Shown: positions 45,757 through 55,031, counted from the first letter of the stretch. The stretch: DNA of 64,000 bases from JAOPZW01 sp036379935 (GCA_036379935.1 DASVFT010000168.1:11105-75104); one strand, 5' to 3'. The notes: a model not told the origin generated them from the sequence alone. Program-made: numbers and translations.

Positions 45757-46272
45757 ATGCGTAATCGCATCATGCTCGCGCTAGCCGTAGCCGTCGCTGC
45801 AGTCGTACTGCTCACGACTGGAGCGTTCGCGGGCGGCAAGCCGACGCCGCCCGGCCACGCGAACTCGCACGGCAAGTCGAAGAGCGAGAATCGGGCGCTG
45901 TTCGCGGTGCTCAGCGGCCGCAAGGAGGTCGGCGCCGACGGGCGCAGGGGCGCGGGCGATCCGGACGCTCGAGGCTCGTTCACGGCCATCGTGGACGGCG
46001 ACCAGCTGTGCTTCGGCATCACGGTGACCAACCTCGACGCGCCCACCGCTGCCCACATCCACAAGGGAAGGCCCAACCAGAACGGCGACATCGTCGTCCC
46101 TCTGACGTCGCCTTCCAGCGGCGATCCGGGCGCGTCCAGCGGGTGCGTCACCGTTGACGCTGCACTCGCGCAGTCCATCCTGAAGAACCCCCACAAGTAC
46201 TACGCGAACGTCCACACGGCGGCGTTCCCAGCCGGCGCCGCGCGCGGCCAGCTCTCGCGCAAGTCTCACTAG
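45757..46272 (+). CDS. CHRD-domain secreted protein
   Basis: A 171-aa exported protein. Signal peptide at the N-terminus (RNRIMLALAVAVAAVVLLTTGAFA region), then a basic linker and a CHRD domain with LSGRKEVG, TNLDAPTAAHIHKG and YYANVHTAAFPAGAARGQL. The ATG at 45757 is preferred to one at 45742 because GGAGGAGG lies just ahead. CHRD domains occur in extracellular proteins of unclear role. It lies 67 nt after the sigma/anti-sigma fusion and may be a target of it. Confidence 0.8.
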   Translation: MRNRIMLALAVAVAAVVLLTTGAFAGGKPTPPGHANSHGKSKSENRALFAVLSGRKEVGADGRRGAGDPDARGSFTAIVDGDQLCFGITVTNLDAPTAAHIHKGRPNQNGDIVVPLTSPSSGDPGASSGCVTVDAALAQSILKNPHKYYANVHTAAFPAGAARGQLSRKSH

Positions 46273-46279
46273 CGAGTCA

Positions 46280-46312
46280 GGGCCGCCCCTGGTTGCCTGC
46301 CGGGGGCGGTCC
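46280..46312 (+). terminator. GC-rich hairpin after the CHRD gene
   Basis: GGGCCGCCCC (46280-46289) pairs with GGGGCGGTCC (46303-46312), a 10-bp stem with one G-U pair and a 13-nt loop, starting 7 nt after the CHRD stop. No U-run follows. Confidence 0.5.
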
Positions 46313-46458
46313 GACAGCCGCGCCTGACCGCCCATCCTCGCCCCTACCCAGCAGCATGGGTAGCGTCGTGACCAGCCAACCTCGCTCCGTTCGGGGCGCC
46401 TCCACAGGTATAGGCGAACGCGTCGTCTGAGGCGACGACGAGAACAGGAGGTAGGAGG

Positions 46459-46803
46459 ATGCTAGGGATCAGACGCCGGTTGGCTGCGGCGAGCGTCGGA
46501 GCCGTGCTCGCGGTCGGGGCAGTGGCAGCACCCGCGATCGCGTGGGACTGCCCGCCACCGCCCCCGCCTTCGGGGAAGGCGAAGTGCAACGCCGGTAACG
46601 GCAACGGCAGCGAGTCGCTGGTGAACACGGGCCACTGCACGAACGGAGATCCGGGCAACTCGTTCGCCGCCGGCAACCGCGGCGGGGACGAGATCCCGTC
46701 CTCGGGCGGCGTGCCGAACCCGGGCGGCAACACGTCGACTGATCAGGGGCGCAGAGGGGCGCGCCCTCGTGCGCGCCCCTTCTGTCCGCACGCCGGGACT
46801 TGA
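46459..46803 (+). CDS. Small secreted Gly/Pro-rich protein
   Basis: A 114-aa exported protein: signal peptide (RRRLAAASVGAVLAVGAVAAPAIA), then WDCPPPPPPSGKAKCN, a short Asn/Gly-rich body with two more cysteines (HCTNG) and no fold recognised. The ATG follows GGAGG-TAGGAGG closely. The last ~17 codons coincide with a strong hairpin (46756-46779), so the functional protein may end sooner or the C-terminus may be incidental. Function unknown. Confidence 0.6.
   Translation: MLGIRRRLAAASVGAVLAVGAVAAPAIAWDCPPPPPPSGKAKCNAGNGNGSESLVNTGHCTNGDPGNSFAAGNRGGDEIPSSGGVPNPGGNTSTDQGRRGARPRARPFCPHAGT
46756..46779 (+). terminator. Hairpin inside the 3' end of the small secreted protein gene
   Basis: GGGGCGCGC (46756-46764) and GCGCGCCCC (46771-46779) form a 9-bp perfect stem with a 6-nt loop, followed by TTCT. 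This is the most intrinsic-terminator-like structure nearby, yet it lies within the reading frame. Confidence 0.5.
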
Positions 46804-46850
46804 GCAGCCGGCCTTCGCTAGCTGGTCGTCGGCGCGTGGGGCGGTCGGCG

Positions 46851-46884
46851 GATGCAGGGGCTCGGCCGTCCGAGCCCCTGCATC
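46851..46884. terminator. Bidirectional 15-bp hairpin
   Basis: GATGCAGGGGCTCGG (46851-46865) and its exact complement (46870-46884) with a CCGT loop, between the small secreted protein gene and the S53 peptidase gene which converge here. It can terminate both; no U-run is present on either side. Confidence 0.65.
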
Positions 46885-46889
46885 GGTGC

Positions 46890-48056
46890 CTAGAAGGCCG
46901 AGGCGCCGTTCGGCGTGCCGAGGCCGGTGGGGCCGTCGTAGCCCTTTCCGGCGGTGCAGAGATACCTCGGGCTGCAGGTGCCGTTGCGCCCGCTGGTCAC
47001 GTCGAACAACCCGCCGGTGTGCGCGTACGGGTAGGACCCGTACGTGACCGTCGAGGCGTTGCCCGCTAGCGCATAGACGCTGGCGACGATCGGCGACGAG
47101 GCGCTCGTGCCGCCCACCTGGATCCAGGCCCCGGCGTAGAGCACGGCGACGCCGGTGTCCGGGTCGGCGTCGGCGGAGACGTCGGCGACGGTGCGCCGAG
47201 CGCAGCCCGGGTCCTTCTGCCACGCCGGCTTGGGCTCGAAGGCGCTGCAGCCGCTGCCGGCGCCATCCCAGGCGCTCTCGTTCCATCCGCGCTTCGTCCG
47301 CGGTGCGCGCGTGAGCGAGGTCCCGCCGACGGCGGTCAAAAAGCGCGACGCGGCCGGGTAGGAGACGCCGTAGCCGCTGTCGCCCGAGCTCGCCGTGATC
47401 GCGTGCCCGGGGTGGTTGAAGTGGACGTCGTCGGCGGTCTCTCCGTCGTACTCGTCGCCGCCCCAGCTGTTGCTGATCGCGTTCGCCCCGAGGCGCGCCG
47501 CCGTGTCCTCGGCGGTGTACAGGTCGGTGTCGAGGTTGGTGTTCGCCTCGACGAGCAGGATGTGGCAGTTCGGACACGTCGCGCTGACCATGTCGAGGTC
47601 GAGCGAGATCTCCAGGTCCCAGTCGGGACTCGGAGCCGGATAGACCGTCGTGCCGCCGGTCTGGTTGACCTTGCGGAAGCAGCCGTTTGCGGTCGTGCAC
47701 GGCGGCAGGCCGTAGTACGAGCGGTACTGAGCGAGATCGGACTCCGCGGTCGGGTCGTCGAAGGCATCGACGATCGCCACGGTCTGGCCCGTGCCGGCGG
47801 TCGCCGACGGCAGCTTGTACGCCGATTGCAGGTCCTTCGGGCCGTAGCCGGACGGCGCGGTGGCGCTGAACGGCTGGGCGCTTCCGTTCACCGAAAGCGA
47901 GAAGCACCGCATGTAATGAAGTGGCACCGGGCCGCACACGGGTGAGACCGACACGGCGGCGACGGCTGCACTACCGCCCGCTCCGATGAGAAGCGCCCCC
48001 GCGACGAGGCTCGACAGGACGGCGATACGGACAGGACGAACGGATGTCCCTTTCAC
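46890..48056 (-). CDS. Secreted S53 (sedolisin-type) serine peptidase
   Basis: A 388-aa exported peptidase. After a Sec signal (VRPVRIAVLSSLVAGALLIG region) the catalytic set is visible: Glu149 and Asp153 in DLEISLDLD, oxyanion Asp226 in SSGDSGY and Ser318 in GGTSASSP. The GTG start at 48056 has AAGGAG four nt upstream. S53 enzymes normally carry a ~180-residue N-terminal propeptide; here the core begins within ~50 residues of the signal, so this is a compact pro-less form. Acid-active secreted proteolysis is the family expectation. Confidence 0.82.
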   Translation of the reverse strand: MKGTSVRPVRIAVLSSLVAGALLIGAGGSAAVAAVSVSPVCGPVPLHYMRCFSLSVNGSAQPFSATAPSGYGPKDLQSAYKLPSATAGTGQTVAIVDAFDDPTAESDLAQYRSYYGLPPCTTANGCFRKVNQTGGTTVYPAPSPDWDLEISLDLDMVSATCPNCHILLVEANTNLDTDLYTAEDTAARLGANAISNSWGGDEYDGETADDVHFNHPGHAITASSGDSGYGVSYPAASRFLTAVGGTSLTRAPRTKRGWNESAWDGAGSGCSAFEPKPAWQKDPGCARRTVADVSADADPDTGVAVLYAGAWIQVGGTSASSPIVASVYALAGNASTVTYGSYPYAHTGGLFDVTSGRNGTCSPRYLCTAGKGYDGPTGLGTPNGASAF

Positions 48057-48392
48057 GCTGCTCCTTTCATGTCTGCCGCAGCAGGGCTCCCGCACCTGGT
48101 CGCAGCGATGATGTCTGCCCTACGGCCGCGAGGGAGATCCCGCTCCTGCACGGCCGCACCGGGCGCCGCTTCGATACCCCACGAGCATCGCGACGAAACC
48201 AGTGCATCGAGCAGGTCGTGACGGCGAGGCCGACGTCCTACGTTGCGTTTGTCTCATGAGGCCTTGGGGTATTGAGCGCCCGCCGGGCCACCGCAAGTTC
48301 TTCGGAGCAGGGGCGTTGTGACCGGCACTACTGCTCATACAACTCGTCGGCGGGCGCTGGGAGGCGCGCGTCGATCCGGAGGTGGGTGCCAC
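48057..48392. promoter_or_regulatory. 336-bp divergent region between two protease genes
   Basis: No gene is seen. On the plus strand, TTGTGA (48316-48321) and TACAAC (48338-48343), 16 bases apart, form a possible promoter for the M36 gene; each hexamer matches consensus at four of six bases. No equally good site was found for the S53 gene. Shared control of two secreted proteases is plausible. Confidence 0.3.
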
Positions 48393-51300
48393 ATGGGGCG
48401 CAGGTTCGTCGTCGCGGCGTTGGCCGCGCTGGCCGTCATCGCTCTGCCGTCGATCTCGTACGCGGTGCAGGACGTCGACGGGATCACCGGCCACGCGGAG
48501 TCCGTCGACTCGCGCGCGAAGGCCATCGTCAAGCCGACGGCCGCCCAGCGCGACGCCGTGACGGCCATCGTCTCCCGCGCGGGCGCGGGCACGCGCGTGT
48601 CCTGGGACCACCGCTTCGGCACCCCGCGGTCGATCGTCAACGCGCGCGGCTACCTGACCGGCCCGGCGGCCGGCTCGGCCACGGCCATCGCCCGCGCGTG
48701 GCTGGATGCCAACCGTGCCGCGTTCGGCCTCTCGGCCGCGGACGTCGCGGGCCTCGCCGTCACCCGCGACCACGCCCTCCCGGGCACCGGCACGCACGCC
48801 GTCTCGTTCCAGCAGACGGTCGGCGGCGTCGAGAGCGTCGCGGGCGGCCGGCTCAACGTCGCCGTCACGCGCGACGGTCGCGTCCTGAGCTATGCCGGCG
48901 ACCCGGCGCGCAGCCCGGGCGGCCTCTCCGGCCCCTTCGGGCTGAGCTCGGCCCAGGCGCTGGCCAAGGTCGCCGGCGCGCTCGCCCCCGGCGTCTCCTT
49001 CAGCCCGGCGGCGGCCGGCACGCAGGCCGGCTACGACGTCTTCGCCCGCGGCCCGTTCGCGGCGGCGCAGTACGTCAAGAAGGCCGCGTTCCTCACCGGG
49101 CAAGGCGCCCGTCCGGCCTACCGCGTCCTCTTCGTCCCGGCGCTGGACGAGGGCTTCGACGTCGTCGTCGACGCCGGCAGCGGTGACGTCCTCTACCGCC
49201 GTTCGCTCGTCACCCACGACTCCGAGGGCACGATCTACGAGAACTTCCCGGGCGCGCCGCGGGGCGGGCAGCCTCAGGTCAGGAGCTTTGGCCCGACGCC
49301 GCAGTCGCCAGGCGGCTGGACCGACCCGACCGGCCTCACCGGCGTTGGCGGCCCGACCACGTTCGGCAACAACGCCAACACCTACGCCAACTACTCGAAC
49401 TTCCTCGTCCCGGCCGACCAGGCGCCGCGCCCGGTCAGCCCGACGAGCCAGTTCAACTACGCCTACGCCATGAACTGGCAGCGGTCGGGCGGCCAGGCGG
49501 TGCCGCCGTCGTACGCGCTCGACCTCGACCCGGCGGCGACCAACCTCTTCTTCCACCACAACCGCATCCACGACGAGTACTACGACCTCGGCTTCACCGA
49601 GACCGCCGGCAACTTCCAGGTCAACAACTTCGGCAAGGGCGGCAGCGGCGAGGACCCGGTCCTCGGCCTCGTGCACGCCGGCGCCGCGTCGGGCGGCGCG
49701 CCCACCTACACCGGGCGCGACAACGCCTACATGCTGACGCTCCCCGACGGCATCCCGTCATGGAGCGGCATGTTCCTGTGGGAGCCCATCAACGACGCCT
49801 TCGAGGGCCCGTTCTCGGACGGCAACTTCGACATGACGGTGATCCAGCACGAGTACACGCACGGCCTGTCGACGCGGTACGTCGCCGGGGGCGAGGCGCT
49901 CGGCGCGCATCAGTCGGGCTCGATGGGCGAGGGCTGGAGCGACTGGTACGCGCTGAACCACGGCTACCACACGGGGCTGCTGAGCAAGGCGGTCGTCGGC
50001 GAGTACGCGACCGGCAACACTGTGCGCGGCATCCGCAACTGGAACTACGACCAGGACCCGACCGGCTTCGGTGACATCGGCTACGACCTCACCGGCCCCG
50101 AGGTCCACGCCGACGGCGCGATCTGGACGGCGACGCTGTGGGACATGCGCAAGGCGCTCGTCGCTCGCTACGGCGAGGCCCGCGGCGGCGAGATCGCGGC
50201 GCGCCTCGTGACCGACGGCATGCCGCTCACGGCGCCGGACCCGTCGTTCCTCGACGCCCGCGACGGCATCCTCGCCGCCGACGTCGATCGCAACCACGGC
50301 GCCAACTTCGACGTCATCTGGACCGCGTTCGCCCATCGCGGCGCGGGCGCGTCGGCGACGAGCAAGACCGGCGACGACACCAACCCGCAGCCCGCGTTCG
50401 ATCACCCGACGGCCGCCCGCAACGGCACGCTCGCCGGCACCGTCGTCGACGCCGCGAGCGGCGCGCCCGTCGCCAACGCCCGCGTCATCATCGGGCAGTT
50501 CGAGGCGCGCGTCTCGCCGCTGGTGCGCTCGTCCTCGACCGGCGGCTTCGCCGCGAAGATGGTCGCCGGCAGCTACGACATCACGATCCAGGCCCCGGGC
50601 TACGGCGCGCAGACGTTCAAGACCGGCGCCATCCCGGCGGGGGGCACCCGCAGGCTGACGCTCCGCGTCCAGCCCAACCTCGCCTCGAAGACCAACGGCG
50701 CGACGATCGTGTCGACCTCGAGCGAGGACGAGGGCCTGCCGGCGCAGTTCCTCATCGACGACACCGAGGCCAGCGTCTGGGCGACGCACAACGGCGACAC
50801 GCCGTACAACGACGGGCCCGACCAGCGCGCGACGATCAAGCTCGCCAAGCCGGCCCGCATCACGGCCATCCAGGTCAGCGCGTTCAAGAACACGACGGCC
50901 TCGCGCTTCACCGCGCTCAAGGACTTCACGTTCCAGACGTCGACCGACGGGGTGACGTGGACGACGGCGCAGACCGGTGGCTTCACCTACCAGAAGCCGC
51001 GGCCCGTGGCCCCCGACCTGCACTACAAGCGCTTCACCCTGGCGCGGCCGGTGCAGGCGAGCTACGTCCGCTTCTTCATCGACTCGATCCAGGGCGAGAC
51101 CCAGACCCAGGCCCAGGCCGCCGAGCTCCAGGTCTTCGCCGGCAACTCGACCACGGTGACGCCGAACCCGGGCCCGCCGGAGCAGCCGTTCACCGACACG
51201 GGGACCATCGTCGCCGGCAACCCGACCACGGGCGACCCGGTGGGCCTGCAGACGGTCCTCGGCGCGACCGGCAACGAGTTCACCAACACCTGCACCATGC

Positions 51301-51578
51301 CGCCGGCCTCGCAGGGCGCCGACGGCTGGGTCTCGCAGCTCCCGAAGGGCTTCGGCGACGGCACGCACAACATCGCCGTGGTGGGTGGCGAGAGCACTCC
51401 GGCCGGCCACGACCTGGACCTGTACTTCCTCGACAGTCAGTGCCAGCTCATCGGCTCCGCCGCGACCTCCGCCGCCAACGAGTCGAGCACCATCCCCGGC
51501 GGCACGGCGTACGTGCTCACGCAGCTCTGGCTCGGGGCCAACGTCCCGATCACCCTGACCGCGACCGCCGCCGCGTAG
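48393..51578 (+). CDS. Secreted M36 fungalysin-family metallopeptidase
   Basis: A 1061-aa exported zinc peptidase. Signal peptide (VVAALAALAVIALPSISYA), an FTP-like propeptide (~30-270), catalytic domain with HEYTH at 486-490 and the third ligand in GEGWSDW (about 512-518), then a carboxypeptidase-regulatory-like repeat (GTLAGTVVDAASGAPVANARV, ~675-755), a discoidin/F5-8C-like domain (SSEDEGLPAQFLIDDTEASVW to ~920) and a C-terminal beta domain. The ATG has GGAGGTG about 8 nt upstream. It likely degrades extracellular protein together with the divergent S53 enzyme. Confidence 0.87.
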   Translation: MGRRFVVAALAALAVIALPSISYAVQDVDGITGHAESVDSRAKAIVKPTAAQRDAVTAIVSRAGAGTRVSWDHRFGTPRSIVNARGYLTGPAAGSATAIARAWLDANRAAFGLSAADVAGLAVTRDHALPGTGTHAVSFQQTVGGVESVAGGRLNVAVTRDGRVLSYAGDPARSPGGLSGPFGLSSAQALAKVAGALAPGVSFSPAAAGTQAGYDVFARGPFAAAQYVKKAAFLTGQGARPAYRVLFVPALDEGFDVVVDAGSGDVLYRRSLVTHDSEGTIYENFPGAPRGGQPQVRSFGPTPQSPGGWTDPTGLTGVGGPTTFGNNANTYANYSNFLVPADQAPRPVSPTSQFNYAYAMNWQRSGGQAVPPSYALDLDPAATNLFFHHNRIHDEYYDLGFTETAGNFQVNNFGKGGSGEDPVLGLVHAGAASGGAPTYTGRDNAYMLTLPDGIPSWSGMFLWEPINDAFEGPFSDGNFDMTVIQHEYTHGLSTRYVAGGEALGAHQSGSMGEGWSDWYALNHGYHTGLLSKAVVGEYATGNTVRGIRNWNYDQDPTGFGDIGYDLTGPEVHADGAIWTATLWDMRKALVARYGEARGGEIAARLVTDGMPLTAPDPSFLDARDGILAADVDRNHGANFDVIWTAFAHRGAGASATSKTGDDTNPQPAFDHPTAARNGTLAGTVVDAASGAPVANARVIIGQFEARVSPLVRSSSTGGFAAKMVAGSYDITIQAPGYGAQTFKTGAIPAGGTRRLTLRVQPNLASKTNGATIVSTSSEDEGLPAQFLIDDTEASVWATHNGDTPYNDGPDQRATIKLAKPARITAIQVSAFKNTTASRFTALKDFTFQTSTDGVTWTTAQTGGFTYQKPRPVAPDLHYKRFTLARPVQASYVRFFIDSIQGETQTQAQAAELQVFAGNSTTVTPNPGPPEQPFTDTGTIVAGNPTTGDPVGLQTVLGATGNEFTNTCTMPPASQGADGWVSQLPKGFGDGTHNIAVVGGESTPAGHDLDLYFLDSQCQLIGSAATSAANESSTIPGGTAYVLTQLWLGANVPITLTATAAA

Positions 51579-51601
51579 CGCACGCGAACAGATCGCACGC
51601 A

Positions 51602-51628
51602 AGGCCGGGCCCGGCGCGGGCCCGGCCT
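51602..51628 (+). terminator. 12-bp GC hairpin after the M36 gene
   Basis: AGGCCGGGCCCG (51602-51613) and CGGGCCCGGCCT (51617-51628) form a perfect 12-bp stem with a GCG loop, 23 nt after the M36 stop and 28 nt before the converging transporter stop. No U-run follows. Confidence 0.6.
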
Positions 51629-51656
51629 CGCCCGTCCGGGCGGTGGCGGATGCTCG

Positions 51657-52505
51657 TCAGCCGTTGATGGCGCTGAGTACCGAGACACCGACGACGATCG
51701 TGGCAACGCCGACGACCTGTACGCGGGTTAGGCGTTCGTGGAAGGCGAGAAAGGCGACGAGCGCGGCGATCGCCGCGAACTGTGAAGCGAGCACCGCGCT
51801 GATCGCAAGTCCATGGCGCGCTCCGAGCGCGAAGGACGCGCTGCCGAGCACCTCGCAGAGGCCGCACACGGCGACGAGCGGCAGAGCTGCTCGCCGCATG
51901 TGCCAGCGGCGCATGACGACCAGCGGGAGCGCGATCGCCCCCACGCCAACAACGCGAGGCGGTAGGACGGCCCATGCGATCCCAAGGTCCTGGCCCACCC
52001 GGCCGGTCGCGTAGAGGCTGAAACCGAATGAGAGCGCTGCTCCGATGGCGAAAAGGACAGCCCGGGCATCGGAGCGTCGCATCGTGTCCCGGTCGACCGG
52101 TGACAGCGCGGCGAGCGCGACGCCGACCGCAACCGCCGCGACCGTGACGCCGGCGCCGGGTGCGAGCCGCTCGCCGGCGATGATCGAGATCACCGCTGCG
52201 ACCGCTCCCTCGGTCGACGCGATCGGTCCCACGAGGCCGACCTTGCCGACGCGGAGCGCAGAGTAGATGCAGAGCAGGCCAACGACGTTTCCCGCACCCG
52301 AGATGGCCAGCCAGGCCATCGAGCCAGCGTCGAGGTTCTCGGGCACCCCGGAGAGGGCCGCTGCGGGAGCCGCAACCAAAAGGCCGACGGTCATCACGGA
52401 CGCGAGTAGCGACCCCGAGTCGACGAGACGACTCGCACGCGAGGCAACGAGAGTCGTCGTCGCCCAGCAGAGCGCCGCCCCCACGCCCCCAAGAATCGCC
52501 AGCAC
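51657..52505 (-). CDS. EamA/DMT-type transporter
   Basis: A 282-aa membrane protein with ten predicted spans in two five-helix halves, the EamA architecture (start LAILGGVGAALCWATTTLVASR; second half from ARAVLFAIGAALSFGFSLYATG). Family members export amino acids, nucleotides or drugs. The GTG start has only a weak GAGAGA upstream. It follows the glycosyltransferase gene by 10 nt, so the two may be cotranscribed. Confidence 0.8.
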   Translation of the reverse strand: MLAILGGVGAALCWATTTLVASRASRLVDSGSLLASVMTVGLLVAAPAAALSGVPENLDAGSMAWLAISGAGNVVGLLCIYSALRVGKVGLVGPIASTEGAVAAVISIIAGERLAPGAGVTVAAVAVGVALAALSPVDRDTMRRSDARAVLFAIGAALSFGFSLYATGRVGQDLGIAWAVLPPRVVGVGAIALPLVVMRRWHMRRAALPLVAVCGLCEVLGSASFALGARHGLAISAVLASQFAAIAALVAFLAFHERLTRVQVVGVATIVVGVSVLSAING

Positions 52506-52515
52506 GTCTCTCAGC

Positions 52516-53832
52516 CTATGCGGCGGCGGGAGGAGCCGGGCTCCGTCCGGGGCGCCCTCGCGTGCTGAGTAGGTCCCAGGTCGCTACCAGCGCCACGGCG
52601 GCGAGCATCACGACGAAGGGATCGATCCCCGTGCGGTAGCGCGGTGTCTCGAACACCAGGAACACGACGCTGAGGTAGAGCAGCGCCGGAACCGCGGCGA
52701 CGTAGCGAGGCATCCGTCGGCCGCGCGAGGTCGCCGCGCCGGCTGTGGCCAGGGCGGCGAAGAGCCAGAAGCAGACGACGCCGGCGTCGGCCCAGCCGGG
52801 GCCGACGCTGATCGTCGCGGCGGTGTGCCGCGACCAGCCCAGGCCGGCGAGATCGAGCATGCGCCGGGTGTTCCACCAGGCCACGTCGGCGACGTAGGCC
52901 GGATGGTCGGCGGCGAAGCCCAGGGCGGCGGCTCGCAGCTTGCTCTCGAGGATCGGCTCGGGGGTCTGGCGCCAGCGTCGGACGAGGTACTGGTAGTCGG
53001 GCACGCGCCGCAGGCTGCGCCACGACGCGGGATGCTCGCGGTCGGTACGCGCGGCGTCGTTGTACGTGCCCGCGAGCGCGGTGCCGAGCTGGGTGGAGAC
53101 CGGCACGAAGCGGCCGAACGCCACGGCGTTGCGAACCGTCCACGGCGCCACGGTGAGCAGCGCCACCGCGGCCAGCACCACGGGGGGCGCCAGCGCCCGC
53201 CACGACCAGCGGGGCCGGGCGTCCCAGACGGCGAACATCAGCGGCGCCAGCAGGATCGCCGCGTTGGCGCGCGTGAGGATCGTCAGGCCGCCGAGCACGC
53301 CCGCCAGCAGCGCCCAGCGACAGCGGTGCGCGGAGCGCCGGTGCTGGATCGCCGCGCTCAGAGCGCCGAGCAGCAGCGCGGCGAACAGCGGCTCGGACAT
53401 CAGCGAACCGCCGACGAGGATCAGAGGCACGTACACCGCAGCCAGCGCCATCGCGACCACCGCGACACGTCGGTCGAAGACCTGCGCGCAGAGCACGCCG
53501 ATGAGGCCGACGATCGCCGTGCCCACGAGCGCGTTGGCCACGCGACCGACCACGAAGCGCCGGGAGGCATCCGCTCGTTGCACCCCGCCGAGCGCATAGA
53601 CACCCGCAAGGAGATAGGGGTAGCCGGGCGGCCGGAAGGCCGTCCTTCCGGTCGGCCCCGAGCCGATGTGCGCAAACCCTTGGCCGGCGGCGATCGAGCG
53701 CGCATGGATGTCGTAGTCGCGCGCGTCGTCGACGACCGTGTAACCCGGCGTGACCGCCACGTAGCCGAGCCGAAGGACCAGCGCGAGGAGCAGCAATCCC
53801 ACCAGCCAGAGCGAGCGTGGGCGACAGCCCAT
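52516..53832 (-). CDS. GT39-like membrane glycosyltransferase
   Basis: A 438-aa integral membrane protein with about ten spans. The first extracytoplasmic loop holds VVDDARDYDIHARSIAAGQGF, the Asp-Asp motif of lipid-sugar-dependent mannosyl- or arabinosyltransferases (GT39/ArnT-like), and AFRPPGYPYLLAG soon after. The C-terminal ~25 residues are Pro-rich. The ATG has GGAGG five nt upstream. It would transfer a sugar from a polyprenyl phosphate to protein or lipid outside the membrane. It follows the alcohol dehydrogenase operon by 92 nt. Confidence 0.75.
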   Translation of the reverse strand: MGCRPRSLWLVGLLLLALVLRLGYVAVTPGYTVVDDARDYDIHARSIAAGQGFAHIGSGPTGRTAFRPPGYPYLLAGVYALGGVQRADASRRFVVGRVANALVGTAIVGLIGVLCAQVFDRRVAVVAMALAAVYVPLILVGGSLMSEPLFAALLLGALSAAIQHRRSAHRCRWALLAGVLGGLTILTRANAAILLAPLMFAVWDARPRWSWRALAPPVVLAAVALLTVAPWTVRNAVAFGRFVPVSTQLGTALAGTYNDAARTDREHPASWRSLRRVPDYQYLVRRWRQTPEPILESKLRAAALGFAADHPAYVADVAWWNTRRMLDLAGLGWSRHTAATISVGPGWADAGVVCFWLFAALATAGAATSRGRRMPRYVAAVPALLYLSVVFLVFETPRYRTGIDPFVVMLAAVALVATWDLLSTRGRPGRSPAPPAAA

Positions 53833-53924
53833 CACGTCCTCCACGCTCCGCGCTCGACCGCGCACACGAAGAGAGCATCCTTCAGCGGCCCGACGCGTGC
53901 GCAAGCCCGCTCGAGCCCGTGTCG

Positions 53925-55031
53925 CTACGTGTACTGGATCACGCTGCGGATGCCGTCCTGGTGGTGCATCAGCTCGAACCCCTCGTTGACGTCGTCGAGG
54001 CGGATGCGGTGGGAGATGAACGCGTCGACGTCGATGTCGCCGGCGAGGTAGCGCTCGACGAGCTGTGGGACCTGCTCGCGTCCCCTCACGCCGCCGAACG
54101 ACGCGCCGAGCACCTTGCGGCCGGTGATGAGGTAGCGCGGGACGATGTCGAGCGTCTCGCCCCTGCCGGCGACGCCGGTCATCGTTGCCACGCCCCAGCC
54201 GATGCGAGCGGCCTCGACTGCCTGGCGCATCACGCTGACGTTGCCGGTGGCCTCGAACGTGAAGTCCGCGCCGAAGCCGTCGGTGGCCTCGAGCACGCGG
54301 TCGACGGTGTGCTCGTCGGCCACCCAGCCGTCCGTCGCGCCGTGGCGCCGGGCCAGCTCCAGCCGCTCCTCGGACAGGTCGATGCCGATGATCCGCTCGG
54401 CGCCCATGAGGCGCGCGCCGGCGACCGCGCCGAGCCCCACCATGCCGAGGCCGAAGACGACGACGGTCGAACCCGCTTCGACCCCGGCCCGGTACATCGC
54501 CGCGCCGAGGCCGGTCGACAGCCCGCAGGCGAACAGGCATGCCGCCTCGAGCGACGCCTCGGGATCGATCTTGGCCAGCGAGATCTCGGACATGACGGTC
54601 GCCTCGGCGAAGGTCGAGCACCCCATGAAGTGGCGCAGCTCCTCGCTGTCGCGCGAGAGCCGCGCGGTGCCGTCGGGGAGGTAGCCCTGGTTCTGCTGCT
54701 CGCGAATCGCGACGCAGATGTTCGTCTTGCCGGAGCGGCAGTTGACGCACTCGCCGCACTGCGGCGAGAAGAGCGTCACCACGTGGTCGCCGGGCACGAC
54801 GGACACGACGCCGTCCCCCACCGCCTCGACGACGCCGGCGCCCTCATGGCCCAGCACGCACGGCGCGTACCCCGACGGGTCGACGCCCGAGGCGGTGTAC
54901 ATGTCGGTGTGGCAGACGCCACACGCGTGGAGGCGAACGAGGACCTCGCCGGCCTTCGGGCCCGCGAGCTCGACGTCCTGCACGACCAGCGGCTCGCCGA
55001 AGCGCTCGAGCACGGCGGCGCGGATCTTCAT
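53925..55031 (-). CDS. Class III-like zinc alcohol dehydrogenase
   Basis: A 368-aa MDR alcohol dehydrogenase. Catalytic zinc ligands CGVCHTD and GHEGAG, structural zinc loop CGECVNCRSGKTNIC, coenzyme motif VFGLGMVGLGAV. The STFAEATVM, ACLFACGLSTGLGAA, FGGVRGREQVPQLVERYLAG and VDAFISHRI segments match class III (formaldehyde/thiol-adduct) dehydrogenases. In actinobacteria the thiol partner is mycothiol. The ATG overlaps the NifU-like stop by ATGA, so it belongs to the GntR-regulated operon and may oxidise an alcohol or thiol adduct of the pathway. Confidence 0.85.
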   Translation of the reverse strand: MKIRAAVLERFGEPLVVQDVELAGPKAGEVLVRLHACGVCHTDMYTASGVDPSGYAPCVLGHEGAGVVEAVGDGVVSVVPGDHVVTLFSPQCGECVNCRSGKTNICVAIREQQNQGYLPDGTARLSRDSEELRHFMGCSTFAEATVMSEISLAKIDPEASLEAACLFACGLSTGLGAAMYRAGVEAGSTVVVFGLGMVGLGAVAGARLMGAERIIGIDLSEERLELARRHGATDGWVADEHTVDRVLEATDGFGADFTFEATGNVSVMRQAVEAARIGWGVATMTGVAGRGETLDIVPRYLITGRKVLGASFGGVRGREQVPQLVERYLAGDIDVDAFISHRIRLDDVNEGFELMHHQDGIRSVIQYT

